This document shows, piece by piece, positions 1-11,480 of a stretch of DNA of 64,000 nucleotides. Within the stretch, counting starts at the first letter, position 1. The number at the start of each line of letters is the position of its first letter. A model generated the notes under the pieces. It did no database searches and was not told the origin of the DNA. It saw only the letters and a program-made list of their open reading frames with translations. The position numbers and the translations under genes are program-made. The stretch comes from Phytophthora sp. 'mugwort' (Eukaryota; Oomycota; Peronosporomycetes; Peronosporales; Peronosporaceae), in the NCBI GenBank assembly GCA_033558025.1, contig JAUCEF010000007.1, positions 8,804,001-8,868,000 of the forward strand. The letters run 5' to 3'.

Positions 1-200
1 TGAATAAGAACCTTCATGTCATCGACGACAGCGTGATGATACGTGGAGACCGCCACTCAAAGGTATGACATTTATCTACTCCATCATGGAGTCCATGAAC
101 ACAACGAGGTACTAAGTTCAGCATGCTGCGAAAATATCTTTCCACCTTTATTTTACTCAAGGCAAGGTGTCGTAACTTACGACTCAAATGCTACTTAGAC

Positions 201-488
201 CTAGCACGAATCATCGTTGTCATCATCTGAATCGTCATCCTTGTCGTCGTTCGAATCATCATCATCATCGTCCTTGTCATCGTCGGAATCATCGTCAGAG
301 TCACCTTGGATTTTTAAGGATCTGCCGGCGATGTCTTGGGAGTTGCCACGGAGCGCTTCGGTCACGATAACTATTCCAGTTCTTGGTACCGACTCAGCGA
401 TTACCGCTCGAAGCCTCGCGCCATTCCGCGTTTCCGACGCAATAACTGGGGCAAGCAGGCATACAATCGAGACTAACTTCAATAGCAT
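201..488 (-). CDS. Small secreted acidic protein (hypothetical)
   Basis: A 95-residue ORF read from the ATG at 486-488. An upstream in-frame ATG at 573-575 would add 29 residues and bury the signal peptide, so I prefer the shorter form. Residues 1-18 look like a classic signal peptide (Lys-4, hydrophobic core, small residues before a likely cut after about residue 17-18). The mature part is short. Its last 33 residues, from about 63, are almost only Asp and Ser with a few Lys and Asn, ending in Cys. An R-S-L-K at 56-59 stands just before the acidic run. I do not recognise the family. The Asp/Ser run is repetitive DNA and also gives a Ser-rich ORF on the other strand, which I regard as a shadow. 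An exported, strongly acidic peptide is the safest reading. Confidence 0.5.
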   Translation of the reverse strand: MLLKLVSIVCLLAPVIASETRNGARLRAVIAESVPRTGIVIVTEALRGNSQDIAGRSLKIQGDSDDDSDDDKDDDDDDSNDDKDDDSDDDNDDSC

Positions 489-882
489 ATTTATCAGTGG
501 GGGGGAGGTGCCAAGCTTGCAGAATATGGCGCAATGTGGAGTCAGACAGATTAGACAAAACAGCATTTTGTTCATTAGTTCTATCCCGTCTTTAGTATTT
601 TCAGAGCAAGTTCTTGTTCTCCGTCATGGTCTTGAATCAATCATTGGTCAGCTGTTAAATTGGCCCAGAGCGACATCAATCGTGCTCTACAAGAAACATA
701 ATTATTACCAGTACTACATGTATCTGGCAATAGCATTCGTTCCGGCATGAAAGCTTAACAGACAGACATCATTCCTCACCATAAAAGTTCTTACCTCAAG
801 AAATGAGCTCATGCGCTAAACAACTGTATCGCGCTCTCCAAAAGACCTTTCAATGTCGTCACCCCGGGGTGACCGATGTGAA
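489..882. other. Intergenic, nothing recognised
   Basis: The sequence between the small secreted protein and the U1-70K stop codon holds no ORF with family resemblance and no repeat that I can see. It probably carries the promoter of the small gene and the 3' end of SNRNP70. Confidence 0.4.
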
Positions 883-1854
883 TTAATACCTACGAGAGTA
901 ATCACGTGAATCCTTGCGGCCGCGGCGATCACGGTCGCGACTGCGATCGCGTCCACGGTCTCGGTCACGACTGCGGTCGCTGCCACGGTCGCGTCGACGG
1001 TCCCGCGATCTCGATCTCGATCGGCGTCGATCACGACGATCGCCAACAGCAGCACGCCCACGACTGCGACTCCGATCATGCGGAAGCTCACGAGCCCCGA
1101 ATCGGTCACCTCTTGCCGCTCCTTCATCACGTGCCGCGCCGACCTGAAAGTGACCAATCGCTTCTCGTCCCGAGTACTTGACATTGACGTCCGCTCCTCC
1201 CTTGCGGGTCTCTCCAATGCCGCCTCCAAACTTTCTCGGCAGCCAATCCCTCACGGTGCGCCCTCGTTCGACATCTACGACCACGCGGCGGCCGTCGATC
1301 TTCTTGCCGTCAGCGTACTTGTAGGCGGCCTTCATGTCCGCCTCCTTCTCATACTCGACAAAACCGTAGCCGCGCGATTTCCCTTCGAGGTCCTCCACGA
1401 GCCGCACGCTTTTGACAGGTCCATACTGCTCGAACTCATGACGAAGCTGCTGCTCTGTGGTCTCGTAGCTGATGCGGCCAACAAAGAGCGTCCTATACGC
1501 ATCCTGGGTCTTCTTCGGGTCCTCAACGTTCGGGTCCCACTTAGCACGGTCCTCCTGCATCTTAGCATCGCTGGCCGCAATCTTCTCCTGACGACGGCGT
1601 TCGCGACGCTCCTTGGGTGTCTCCTGCACCTCGCGCGGCGGGGGGTTCTCCGTCTCGAAGCCGTCCAGGAAGGATGCGAGCCCTGTGTACGGCGGCATTT
1701 TGCGCTTGACCAGACGCGGCAGATGGTCAAGCGGCGCGTTGGGCTCGAAGAGGACCTTGAGGTGCGCGGGTAAATGCATGATGGCCGGCCCCATGCCGCT
1801 GGAGCTCATCTGCCCTTTGGGCGTCATCTTGCGGTGCGCGTTCGGGTTGCTCAT
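883..1854 (-). CDS. SNRNP70: U1 snRNP 70 kDa protein (U1-70K)
   Basis: A 323-residue intronless ORF with the full U1-70K layout. U1-70K binds stem-loop I of U1 snRNA and tethers U1-C in the spliceosome, so it acts in 5' splice-site recognition in the nucleus. The N-terminal 100 residues carry the conserved U1-70K segment, with LFEPNAPLDHLP near 35-46 and a Lys/Arg/Glu helix at 80-100. An RRM follows at about 121-197, with RNP2 LFVGRI at 123-128 and RNP1 RGYGFVEY at 161-168. After a Gly-rich hinge near 209-220, the tail from about 250 is Arg/Asp/Ser-rich (RS/RD repeats). Length is near that of compact fungal and protist forms. The start is the first ATG, and its N-terminus matches the family. 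It lies head-to-head with UGGT, about 320 bp between the start codons. Confidence 0.93.
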   Translation of the reverse strand: MSNPNAHRKMTPKGQMSSSGMGPAIMHLPAHLKVLFEPNAPLDHLPRLVKRKMPPYTGLASFLDGFETENPPPREVQETPKERRERRRQEKIAASDAKMQEDRAKWDPNVEDPKKTQDAYRTLFVGRISYETTEQQLRHEFEQYGPVKSVRLVEDLEGKSRGYGFVEYEKEADMKAAYKYADGKKIDGRRVVVDVERGRTVRDWLPRKFGGGIGETRKGGADVNVKYSGREAIGHFQVGAARDEGAARGDRFGARELPHDRSRSRGRAAVGDRRDRRRSRSRSRDRRRDRGSDRSRDRDRGRDRSRDRDRRGRKDSRDYSRRY

Positions 1855-2176
1855 GGTGGGTGCGGGGCGTTGTGCGGGCGGAAAGGGTATACGCAGATAG
1901 ATCAGGTGGTGGTGGATACAATGCGGCGTCTGCGAAGTTAGTTAGAGACCTGTAGCCAGAGATACAGCACACGCAAGAAGAGCGAGGAAGCGCTGATCAA
2001 GCTCGGGCAACCGGCGTCGAGTGGAGTGGGGACGGCTCGCATGATGCGAGTAAAGGGGGGTATCTACCGGTATGCCATTGGAAAGGATTGGAAGAGTACC
2101 GTGAATGATACAATTCATGCAAACGATATATAAGGCCCACTTCCACGTGGGTACTTTCAGTCAATTTAAGGAGACG
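1855..2176. promoter_or_regulatory. Shared divergent promoter region SNRNP70/UGGT
   Basis: The 322 bp between the two opposed start codons must hold both promoters. On the UGGT side a TATATAAG stands at 2127-2134. TCAATTT follows at 2161-2167, close to the oomycete initiator consensus (YTCANTYY), with its A about 36 bp downstream of the TATA-like block and 14 bp before the ATG. I found no equally clear pair on the SNRNP70 side. That this is a core promoter is inferred from motif and spacing only. Confidence 0.5.
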
Positions 2177-5100
2177 ATGCGCCCCACAACGTGGCTGAGC
2201 GCGGCCTTGGCGGCGCTGCTCGTAACTGCGCAGCCCACGCCGACGTCTGCGCGCGGCGTGCACGTGAACTTGACGGCCAGCTGGCCCAGCTCCGCGGCCT
2301 TCCCACTTCTGGAGACCAGGTATGAACGAAGGCAACAATAACCGTGCTTAAGTTTAAGGATCTCTCATATTTTTACGATATTTTTAATTACAGTGAGTTT
2401 CTGGCGGAGGAGAATCCACTGTACTTCTGGCAGTTCTTAGAGCAAGTGGAGAAGCGCACGTCTTATGTGGAGTTCATGGGCAGCGATGTCGACGCCCTCG
2501 GGTCGCTCGCGGTGACTGTGGCCGAGAACATCGCTCCGGGATCCAAGAACGTGAGTCAAGATACATAAATTTTTAGATATATATTTATGACTTACTTTTT
2601 TATAATGTTGCTACCAGATCTTGGAGCTGATGCTGGCTACTCGCACCTACTCGGTAAAAGTGGAGATGTTCCGACAATTAGGGCTGGACTCGGGCGTCCG
2701 CCCATGTGGAGAGGACGCGGACACGTGGGCGGTGTTTTATACGGAGCCGCACTGTATCGAGTCAGTGGCCTGCTCAATGGACGAGCTGGACGCAATTGTG
2801 CGCGGCAAGAAGCAGCAGATCAACGATCAAGCGTGCGTGGCTGCGGGTGTCAATGATGTCGAGCTGCAGGTGGATCACAAGTATCCGCATATTGCTTCAG
2901 ATTCGGAGGAGAAAGCCATGTCGGCGATCCTTTATGGTCTCGTGGGCACGGAGAAGTTCCATGCTTTCCACGCGAAACTCGTAAAGCAAGCGCAGAAGAA
3001 CAAGATTCAGTACATGGTGCGCCACTATCCGCGTGACTCGCCGCTAGACACGTTGCTGCAGGGATATGGTGTGGCGCTGGATATCAAGAACATGGAGTAC
3101 AAGACGATTGACGACTCGAAACAAGCTGGTGACGACGATATTACTTCTGACGAGGATGGTGACGAAGAGGAGAACGAAGAGGAGGAAGAAATCGATGACG
3201 AAGAAGTCGAAGGTTTTCTATTTAAGCCTCTGATGGCTCGTCACAGTGCTATTGCTGATGATCTGAAGCAGTTCTATGACATCTTGATCAAAAAGGCTGA
3301 TGGTGAGCACGAACAGGAGCTGAAAGCCTGGCATCTGAAGGATTTAGGTGCGAGCGCGGTCCGTGCTGTCGTGGATGCCAAGAACCCGCTGAAAAGGCTT
3401 GAGACACTTTCGCAGGATTTCCCCGTACAGGCGAAAAAACTGGCATTTTCGCGAAAGTCAATTTCTACCGAGCTACGTGATGGGATTGCCATTACACGTA
3501 TGCAAGCTGCTAATAGGAGACTCATGAACAAGTTCGTAATGAACGGTATCGCTGTGGACCCTACGGAACGTTCGTTCAATGTGTTTGACTTCATGAAGAC
3601 ACTTAAAGAGGAATGGTCCGTGGCCAAGCAGCTTGGCAGATTGCCCCTGAACCAGTCTGAGCTGGAGGATATGCTGACGCATGTGCGCGAAACGAATAAG
3701 GAGCAGCCGGTGGTTCGCATTAACATGCGCGGGTCCATGGGTGGATCGACTCCTCTGTATCTGAACAACATTGAGACAGACCCGAACTCCGCCAACTGGT
3801 CACCGAGTGTGGACGCACTTAGACGCCCAGCCTGGAACCTCATTTTCGTTCGCAAGAATATGTACGAGTGCGTACTTGTGATGGACCCACTATCCGGTGC
3901 AGGCCGCGCGGCGCTTTCCCACATCGGATTTATGCAAATGCGTGGAGCTCCTGTACAGTGGGCACTTCTCGTTTCGTCGAAGGAGCTCATGGCGAGCAAA
4001 ACGTCTGATGAGCGCAAAACCCTCCTGGATAACTACAAGACTTTCGAAGGGACAGACAAGGCAAGTCCCTGGCACTTTGCTAAGTTGTTGATGCTGTCTC
4101 AGTCCAAGGATGCTATTGAGTCAGGAGCTAATGATGAAGAAGTTAAGAAGGCACAAAGTGGTGATGAGGAAAACACGGAAGCAGAAGAGGAAACGAACCG
4201 GATCATTTCCACGAGAATTGCCTCGGGATTCTTGCAACGGGTCGGTGAAGATGGAAATTCGGATGTTCTGGTTGGACGCTTGGTGGAAGCCTACGCCGAA
4301 GCGGCAGGAGATATTGGAATGATTGAAGACAACGAAGAAGAAGCACTGGCATGCCTGAAGAGTGACGAGTTCGATAACGAAGTGTTGGCCATGACAGAGT
4401 TCATTCATCTGAAGCACCTACCGTTGGATTCGTTCGTCTTCAATGGTGTCGTTCATAAGAATTTGGACATTCAGCGGTCTATGATGGCCAACTTTGGTCG
4501 TGATCAACCATTGTATGTTAACATGGCTCACCGGGGCATGCTGGATGACGATATGGATATGGTAGAGGTGCTTATGACAGAGCAGGACGCATATCCTGCT
4601 TACTTGTCAATCTTTGAGAGGTCAGAAGACAGACCAGGGGGCGTGGAAGTGGAATCACTTAAGCATCTCTTCGCCGATGATGTTGATGGTCGCCTTGAGG
4701 CTGCAGCACAACCTGCAATATCATACTTGCATGCATCTGGTTCTAGAGCTTTACCTAAGAAGCAGACCGTGATTTTCCCAGTTGACCTCAACGATCCACG
4801 GGATGCTGGTCATGCTTATCAGGTTGTGAAGGCTGTACTTGAGGACTCCGAGCAGTCCTTACGCGTTGGAGTTGTAGCTCAATTGAATGGCGATGTCAAA
4901 AGCTACAGTGTGGGTGAGCTTGCAGCTGCCATTATTGCCACAATTGGTGATTCGGACAATGAAGCCCACCTAAAGTTTGTGCTGGAAACCCTGAACTGCA
5001 TTGCCAAGCAAAAATCTATCAATACAATGAAAGATAAGCTCAGGGGGATCTGGAAAAAGTTGGTGAAGGGCGAGGGAGACAAGGATCCCATTTACGATAA

Positions 5101-7324
5101 AGTTGTGGCACTTCTAAGCAACAAGACGGGGAAATGGCTTACTGCTAAGCAGCGCGGTGTCCTTACACAATTCAACACGCTCCTGCGCTCGCGATTCCCA
5201 CCGGTATTTACAGAGGAGAGTGAAGGAAACCTGTCCAATATTGTCCTGCCGCACCTTTTTATCAACGGAAGGCAAGTGAGTCTTCCATCCCAGTCGCTGT
5301 CCGATGAAGATGTGACAACTATTGTGAACTTTGACCTGAAGTACCGCACGCAGCCTGTGGCAAAGGCGCTTATCAAACGCAGTGCCACACTGAAGACCAA
5401 CGATGCTGACAAGTTGAGTTTCGATATCATGAAGACCACGGGCATTGTTGACAAGTATGTGAAGACCGATCGGACATCCCGTTTGAATGTTGACGAGAAC
5501 TCTCTCAATACCGTTCGCCTGTCGGGTGACCCGGCTCTTCAAGTTGCTGCCTACGTCGATCCGTTGTCAGAAGCAGCACAGGTGATGAGCTCGTTGCTTC
5601 GCATGTTGCACTCGCAGCTCAACGCTACCATCGAGTTGGTGATGGTTCCGGCGGACGAGTACACGGAATTCCCACTGCAACGATTCTATCGATACCTCTT
5701 CGATAAGAAGCCGTCACTTCCTGCTTCGAGCGTTGAGTTCCGAAAGCTGCCTGTGCAACCACTCTTGACCATGAAAATTGACACCCCCGAGGCTTGGAAT
5801 GTGCAGGCTTTTCATGCAGTCGATGATTTGGACAACTTGAGAGTGGATCCGGATAGTCCCGCGGCGGCGAAGTCTACAACAAGCGCTGTGTTCCGACTAG
5901 AAAGTCTGCTCGTGTACGGTCAGTGCCGTGATACCACTCTCAACATGTATTCACCTCCCAATGGTCTTCAGCTGGTTCTCGAGCGCGAGGTTGGTGCTCA
6001 GCTGCTGCATCGTGACACCCTCGTGATGAAGAACCTGGGATACTTCCAACTTCAGGCCACGCCTGGTATTTGGTCTCTGCACCTTGCGAGGGGAAGGGCT
6101 GCTGAGCTTTTTGATATCATTGACCCAGACACAGAGCTTCTGTTGGAGACTCACCCCATCGCAGTTTCTGACTTCGGGTCTCATATTTCTCAGCTCTATG
6201 TTCGTAAGAAAGATGGCATGGAACACGAAGAGCTGCTTCACTCGGTCGAGGAAGCAGCATCGGCGGAGAAATCGAAGTCGGAGTCTGATACAAAATCGTC
6301 CAGCAAGGAGGACGGAGCTCTGCGCTCATACTGGAACTCTATGCTCACCATGATGGGCAAACACGATGACAAGGTGGACAAGAAGACTCAAGATGTCGTC
6401 GCCGAAACTGACCAAACTGACTCGGCTGATGAGGAGAGTGTTCAGCTGCACCCGAAGCAGCGCACCGGTGAGACCATTCATGTGTTCTCGGTGGCATCGG
6501 GCTACCTCTATGAACGATTTGTCAAGATTATGATGTCGAGCGTGCTGAAACGCACTAACAACCCGGTGACGTTCTGGCTGCTGGAGAACTTCTTGTCACC
6601 TGACTTCAAAAAGTCCATTCCGGTGCTGCGCGAACAGCTTGGCTTGGATATCCGTCTCGTTACGTACAAGTGGCCCAACTGGCTGCGCCAGCAGACTGAG
6701 AAACAACGCATTATCTGGGGCTACAAGATTCTTTTCCTAGACGTGTTATTCCCGCTGGGCGTGCAAAAGATTATTTACGTGGACGCGGACCAAGTCGTGC
6801 GTGCTGACCTGAAGGAACTATGGGAGCTTGACATGGACGGAAAGCCGTACGGATACACGCCGTTCTGCGTCTCGCGCAACGTTGGCTTCCAGTTCTGGCG
6901 TCAAGGTTACTGGAAGGATCACTTGCGCGGAAAGCCGTACCACATCAGCGCCCTGTATGTGGTTGACCTGGCGCTGTTCCGTCAGATGGCTGCTGGTGAT
7001 ATGCTGCGTGCAGTGTACAGCCAACTGAGTGCTGATCCCAACTCGCTTGCGAACCTGGACCAGGACCTGCCGAACTATGCGCAGCACCAGATCCCAATTT
7101 TCTCATTGCCGCAGGAGTGGCTGTGGTGCGAGTCATGGTGCAGTGATGAAACCAAGGCAACGGCCAAGACCATTGACCTGTGCAACAATCCCAAGCATAA
7201 GGAGCCCAAGCTGGAGATGGCCAAGCGTGTCATCGCGGGTGAGCTCTTCAATGAGTCCTGGATTGAGCTTGACCAAGAGATCAAAGATGCCGAGGCGAAA
7301 TACGCGGCTCAGGCTGCTGCGTAA
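2177..7324 (+). CDS. UGGT: UDP-glucose:glycoprotein glucosyltransferase, three exons
   Basis: Proposed model: join(2177..2319, 2394..2550, 2618..7324), 1,668 residues. The introns at 2320-2393 and 2551-2617 are short with GT-AG ends, and phase is kept across both. The first junction restores the family motif LLETSEFLAEE. UGGT is the ER folding sensor that adds glucose back to N-glycans of misfolded glycoproteins for the calnexin cycle. Residues 1-25 look like a signal peptide. The long middle part corresponds to the thioredoxin-like sensor region and carries an Asp/Glu-rich loop near 275-298. The C-terminal GT24 catalytic domain starts near residue 1385, with a VDADQ (DxD) near 1487 and later LDQDLPN and CESWC. 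The protein ends in KYAAQAAA, with no KDEL/HDEL-type retention signal. The ATG at 2177 sits directly before the signal peptide. Confidence 0.93.
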
Positions 7325-7421
7325 CTGTCCGTCTGGCAAGTGCATCCCTGATCAGCAATACGCAAATAGAGAGGGGATTTCATAACAACATGTCGTTTGC
7401 TAATCTGTTCCGTGTCCTCTA

Positions 7422-8480
7422 CTATTCTCTCTCCTGTTGCTGTTTCAACAGGACTTGACGCAGCAGCAGGCGTGACCGCTCGTGCGGCGTCGTGTAACGG
7501 GTGCAGCTTAAGACGTGGATGCACTCCTCCATCGTCGTGAACTCGATCTGGACATTGTCGAAGCGGCACTGGAACTGCTGCGTCTCAGCAGCTTGTCCGC
7601 GTCCCTGGTGCACGCTGCGGATATCCAAGATAAGCATCTGCTCGATAGCCGTCTTCAAATCCGTCACGTTTGAGTAGAAGGACGACTGCCTGGCGTCTAC
7701 GAATTCCGTCAGCGATGCCGTAGCTTCCGCAGAGAACTCGACCGGCCTCGTCACCACGTCCGTTTCGGCAGCCACCCAGTCCGGGACGACATACCCTGAT
7801 ACGTAGTCTGCCGGCACGTAGGGCTTGACATCCAACACGGGTGTGCCGTTCACAAGGTCGTGGCCACTGATCTCAACGTACCGGTCATGAATCGACTCAA
7901 TCTTGACGACCGAGAGGCCTATGGAGTTCGGGCGATGCGGCGTGCGCGTCGAGAAGAGTCCAACCTTCTTGCCGCCGAGCCGCGGAGGGGCAATTTTGGC
8001 CGGGAACGTGGTCTTTGGGGCACCCTTGGCCAAGTTGGTGTTCTCATGAAAGACGAAGAGCACCCATAAATGGCTGAACTGCTCCAGACACTCGAGACTC
8101 GCCGGCGGGATGCTGGTCTTGAACGTGATGCGGGCCCGCGAGTTCTCCACGAGACCTCCTTGCCTCGGCGTGCCGCGCCGATCCGCAAAGCATGACTGCA
8201 CGTGCGCCACAGCCTCAAAGTTGTAGCCTGCTGCCTCCTGCTGCCGCTGTAGTACCTCTCGCGCCTCCCGCTCGGCGTTGGTCCGTCCCGCCCGCTCCTG
8301 CGCCCGGAGTTGCTTCTGCCGCTCGATCTCCTGTTCCAGCTCCTGCACGAGCGGGTCGTCGCTATGCAGACGGCCTTGCCAGCCTCGCGCCAGCAAGTAG
8401 CGACCAAACCAAGCGCCCAGCGTCGCGCACAGGGCGCCCGACACCACCAAGGACGCTGCCGTCCACCGCGTCACGGTCAT
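7422..8480 (-). CDS. TRMO: TRMO/TsaA-type tRNA methyltransferase
   Basis: A 352-residue intronless ORF. TrmO proteins N6-methylate t6A at position 37 of tRNAs that read ACN codons, using SAM. The signature is plain: FSHLWVLFVFHEN at about 135-147, STRTPHRPNSIGLS at 177-190, and LDVKPYVPADY at 216-226. The TrmO beta-barrel core is about residues 86-232. A hydrophobic segment near 8-30 followed by a charged helix (41-85) suggests a membrane anchor or organelle signal, as in other eukaryotic TRMO proteins. The region after 232 is the eukaryotic C-terminal extension. It converges on UGGT with 97 bp between stop codons. The family call is firm; the cellular location is inferred. Confidence 0.9.
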   Translation of the reverse strand: MTVTRWTAASLVVSGALCATLGAWFGRYLLARGWQGRLHSDDPLVQELEQEIERQKQLRAQERAGRTNAEREAREVLQRQQEAAGYNFEAVAHVQSCFADRRGTPRQGGLVENSRARITFKTSIPPASLECLEQFSHLWVLFVFHENTNLAKGAPKTTFPAKIAPPRLGGKKVGLFSTRTPHRPNSIGLSVVKIESIHDRYVEISGHDLVNGTPVLDVKPYVPADYVSGYVVPDWVAAETDVVTRPVEFSAEATASLTEFVDARQSSFYSNVTDLKTAIEQMLILDIRSVHQGRGQAAETQQFQCRFDNVQIEFTTMEECIHVLSCTRYTTPHERSRLLLRQVLLKQQQERE

Positions 8481-9506
8481 CCCGCGTGTCCTATGCTACA
8501 ACGACGATGACCGGAATGGCCGGGCGTGAACCTGCTGATTGGCATACATCGACAGCAACTATATGATTCGATGGGATTATTCAACGTAAACACTATCTGT
8601 ACGCCAAAGAGCGACGATCATTAACTGCTACCCTACAGGAACCTGTCGCGCATTTGGGAGCATTACTGTTCTTGACCTTAGATGCTATTTTGGCGAGCAA
8701 GGACGCTATATAGTGGAACCCTATCAGACAACATCATGTATGATTCCACGAGGCCGCGGTGCTAACAATGGTAGCGCTGTGGGTATCCGACAGGCTGTCA
8801 GCGTAAACCGGATCTGACTTGTAGAGAGATACATCTTGCAGAACAAGTTAAGGCGAAGCATTGATTATGCTCACAAACGCGATATTACTCAGCAAATCTC
8901 ATTATTTTTATTACTAGGCTATGCACTCTCGGAGCGCATCGACTACCTCTTCCTCGTTGTGACGGGGCACACAACACCGTGTGCACAACAAGTGTGGCTT
9001 CCGAGAGGATAAAAAACTCTCAGTGAACGGCAGGTCACAAGTCCCTGGTTTGAGGGGACTGGTACCAAATAGGTAGATAGAAGACGAATGCATCTACATA
9101 CTAACTATTAGTCACCTATAAAGTACACTAGATGTTATCCTATTGGGTAACTCTGGTGTATTTGTACCATATGTGTTGTACCTATCCGTGACGTCATTAC
9201 CGTGACGTTATTACCGTGACGTCATAGTGATGTTGGCTACATCACTTAGGGTATTTAGACTACACCATTCTGAAGAGTGACTTGGCACTCTTCATGTACC
9301 CCGTTGCACCCCTCCCACACACACACACACTTAGGTTCGGTTTACCGACCATCCAGGGCGATTGAAAAGAAACCGCCGCCTTTCACTCTCCAAGTCGAAT
9401 CACATCGACTTCGCTGCGGTTGGTTTCCGCAGCCGGCTCATTTCCTTTTGAGCCCGAGCACCTCCGCGTGCTCTTCTTCTTCTCGGCTTCTACATCAGCC
9501 TCAAGC
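8481..9506. other. Intergenic, possible decayed LTR or leader of a gag-like remnant
   Basis: No gene is visible. The right half, from about 8,960, has the look of retroelement leader sequence: it precedes a short gag-like start at 9507 and holds a triple TGACGT repeat (9186-9227) and a (CA)n run near 9320-9332. I could not fix LTR ends or a primer-binding site, so no LTR is called. Confidence 0.35.
9186..9227. repeat. Three 14-bp tandem units with TGACGTCA sites
   Basis: Units of the form CCGTGACGTCATTA repeat three times at exact 14-bp spacing, with TGACGT cores starting at 9189, 9203 and 9217. The first and third cores are perfect CRE/bZIP palindromes (TGACGTCA); the second is TGACGTTA. 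Confidence 0.8.
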
Positions 9507-11480
9507 ATGACCAAGACTCGGTCTGACAGCGGTTCGAAAAGCGCCTAACAAGCCTGTTGCTTCCAAGCAGTAGGTTAAAAGCTCTAAGCCGTCCGACAAA
9601 GACTCTGCCGCTAAGGGGTTCAACAAGGTGGCATCCAAGTGACTCCCAAGCGCCCAAGTCGCCTGTGGGGGATCCAGAGTTCCTCGTGGACTTTGGGGAG
9701 GACTCCCCCCAATCCAACGAGATCCCGCTCGTCAAATGGTATGATGGAGGCCCGAGTCAGTCCGATTCGCTTGGGTCTCGTACCCCGCTGTCTAGCCACC
9801 ATGGTGACGATGATCTGAAGACGCTCGAACGTCAGGGGAGTCCAGGCTCACCCAAGGAGGACGAAAAGAAACCCCGTCTCCAGTCAAGAGCTGGACGCTC
9901 CCTGAGGTAACTGCCCGCGTCAAGGCTGCGAAGGCAGCAGCATCCTCGAAAGTCAGCCGTAAGCGTCGGACTACTTCCCGGTCTCCATTCCGTGAAGGGT
10001 TGGGACCAATACTTATACGAATAAGGATCTCTCAGCTCTTCTTCCGACTAGGAGGAAGAGGGCCAAGTCGGACGAGAGATCTCTAACAACCTCGACAGGC
10101 AGAATGGGAGTACTAGGCAGCTCTTCATAAGGGCATGCACGCCCCGGTGACCCGGTCACCTGTGATGAAGTATTCTTATCCTTGGGAGACCGCCTTGCGC
10201 TCCCGGTACTTCCCTCCTGAGGAGTCCCACGGAGCGGACGCTTACATGGGTCAGATCGAGCCGCATCGCGTGCTTCTCGGCGGGATCTCGTCTAGGGACA
10301 CTTATGAGCGCCACCGGGTGGCCAAGCAGCCTCTGTTCCAAAACGTTAGCATCGTTCGGTGCGTGATCCTGGCACCGCTCAACATCCCGCTCAAGGATTT
10401 CACGAGCCGGCGAAAGCAGCCAGAGCTCTGGTCGGGACTGCGACCTGTATGGGGTTATCCAGCCGTGATGCCCCTACCCTGTGACTCTTTCCAAGAGGCC
10501 GAGACCGTCTTTTGGAAGTGGGCAGCTACGTGCTGCTCACAAGGACAACTCGAGGTTCTCCGGCAGGATCTCACCCTGGAGGCCATCCCTGACCTCCGAG
10601 ATCTGCGTATTGAGTTTGTCCATGTGGTAGGCAAACGGCAGCTCTCTCGAGAACTGCAGAAGCATTCTGCTTCTAGCGCTCATGATGAGCGCAGGTATGG
10701 TCTTGGTTCTACGACCACATCCCGTTCGGACAAGAAAGCCCGAACTACTTACGAAGCCGCCGCCGGTTCTGTTCCCAGATCGCGACAGCCTTCGGGCAGT
10801 CAACCTGGAGCCGTTCATACGGCTCCCAGGACCACACAGCTTCCGAGTATCCCCTCCACTTCACGCGGAGCTGGCACTTCCCGTGACGCGCCGCTCCTGG
10901 GGCACACGCTCCACGTGGTAGTGGGTCTCCCCATTACGGTCAAGGAGAGGCGGTGGTGCCCTCGAACGATCACGAGTATGAGGCGCCGCCCCTCCGGTCC
11001 AGCTCAGGACTTGGTGTGTCGTCTTCGGCTCCACCTTGGGTCGTTGAAGACACTACTCTTCGTCGTCGAGTCCTTGAGATTGCGCTTGGACTTGGTGAGG
11101 GCGGGGCTGCCGCCACCCAGGCCGGGAGCTCTAGGGTCCTTGGGCCGATTCGTGACGACTGAATCGTCTGCCGATGACTTGTCGGCCCTTGAAGGACGGG
11201 CCGCCGTCGTACGAATGACGTGGACGAGATCTTCCGACGTCTGGATGCCTTTTGGGCGTCCGTGGACCGAGTCCAACGGGAGTTGTCTCTCGTTCGGGAC
11301 CTCCTGCGGCCCGTACCCCAGGCGGGAGCGCCGTCTGCGTACTCTCAGCCGTATCACTATGGCTCATACTCGGCGTATGCAGCCGGGGTTCCTTCGTATG
11401 GAGCTCCTTCCGCGGCCTTGCAAGGGACCTGGGCTTCTGGCTCTGGGCGCGCTCAAGAGGGAAGAGTCACAGTCTCGCTA
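9507..11480 (+). pseudogene. Gag-like retroelement remnant with frameshifts
   Basis: Plus-strand coding remnants with several frame changes. An ATG at 9507 opens a frame that stops after 13 codons. An open stretch of about 260 codons runs from 10135 to about 10920 (basic, Ser/Pro/Arg-rich, with two Trp-rich patches near 10500). The frame then shifts, and a heptad-like segment DEIFRRLDAFWASVDRVQRE is read from 11220. No protease or reverse transcriptase follows, because a minus-strand pol fragment begins near 11480. Helical, low-complexity reading frames beside pol fragments suggest gag, but I see no zinc knuckle, so the family is uncertain. The frame changes argue that nothing functional is made. 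Confidence 0.45.

Noticed and set aside
320..321. True RxLR-EER effector call for the small secreted protein
   Set aside because: The motif is R-S-L-K, not R-x-L-R, there is no EER after it and no effector fold; kept only as an observation.
217..750. Ser-rich 177-codon ORF on the plus strand
   Set aside because: It is the complement of the Asp/Ser repeat of the secreted acidic protein, whose frame has a signal peptide; the plus frame has none.
1078..1773. 231-codon plus-strand ORF
   Set aside because: Antisense to U1-70K, with no domain of its own.
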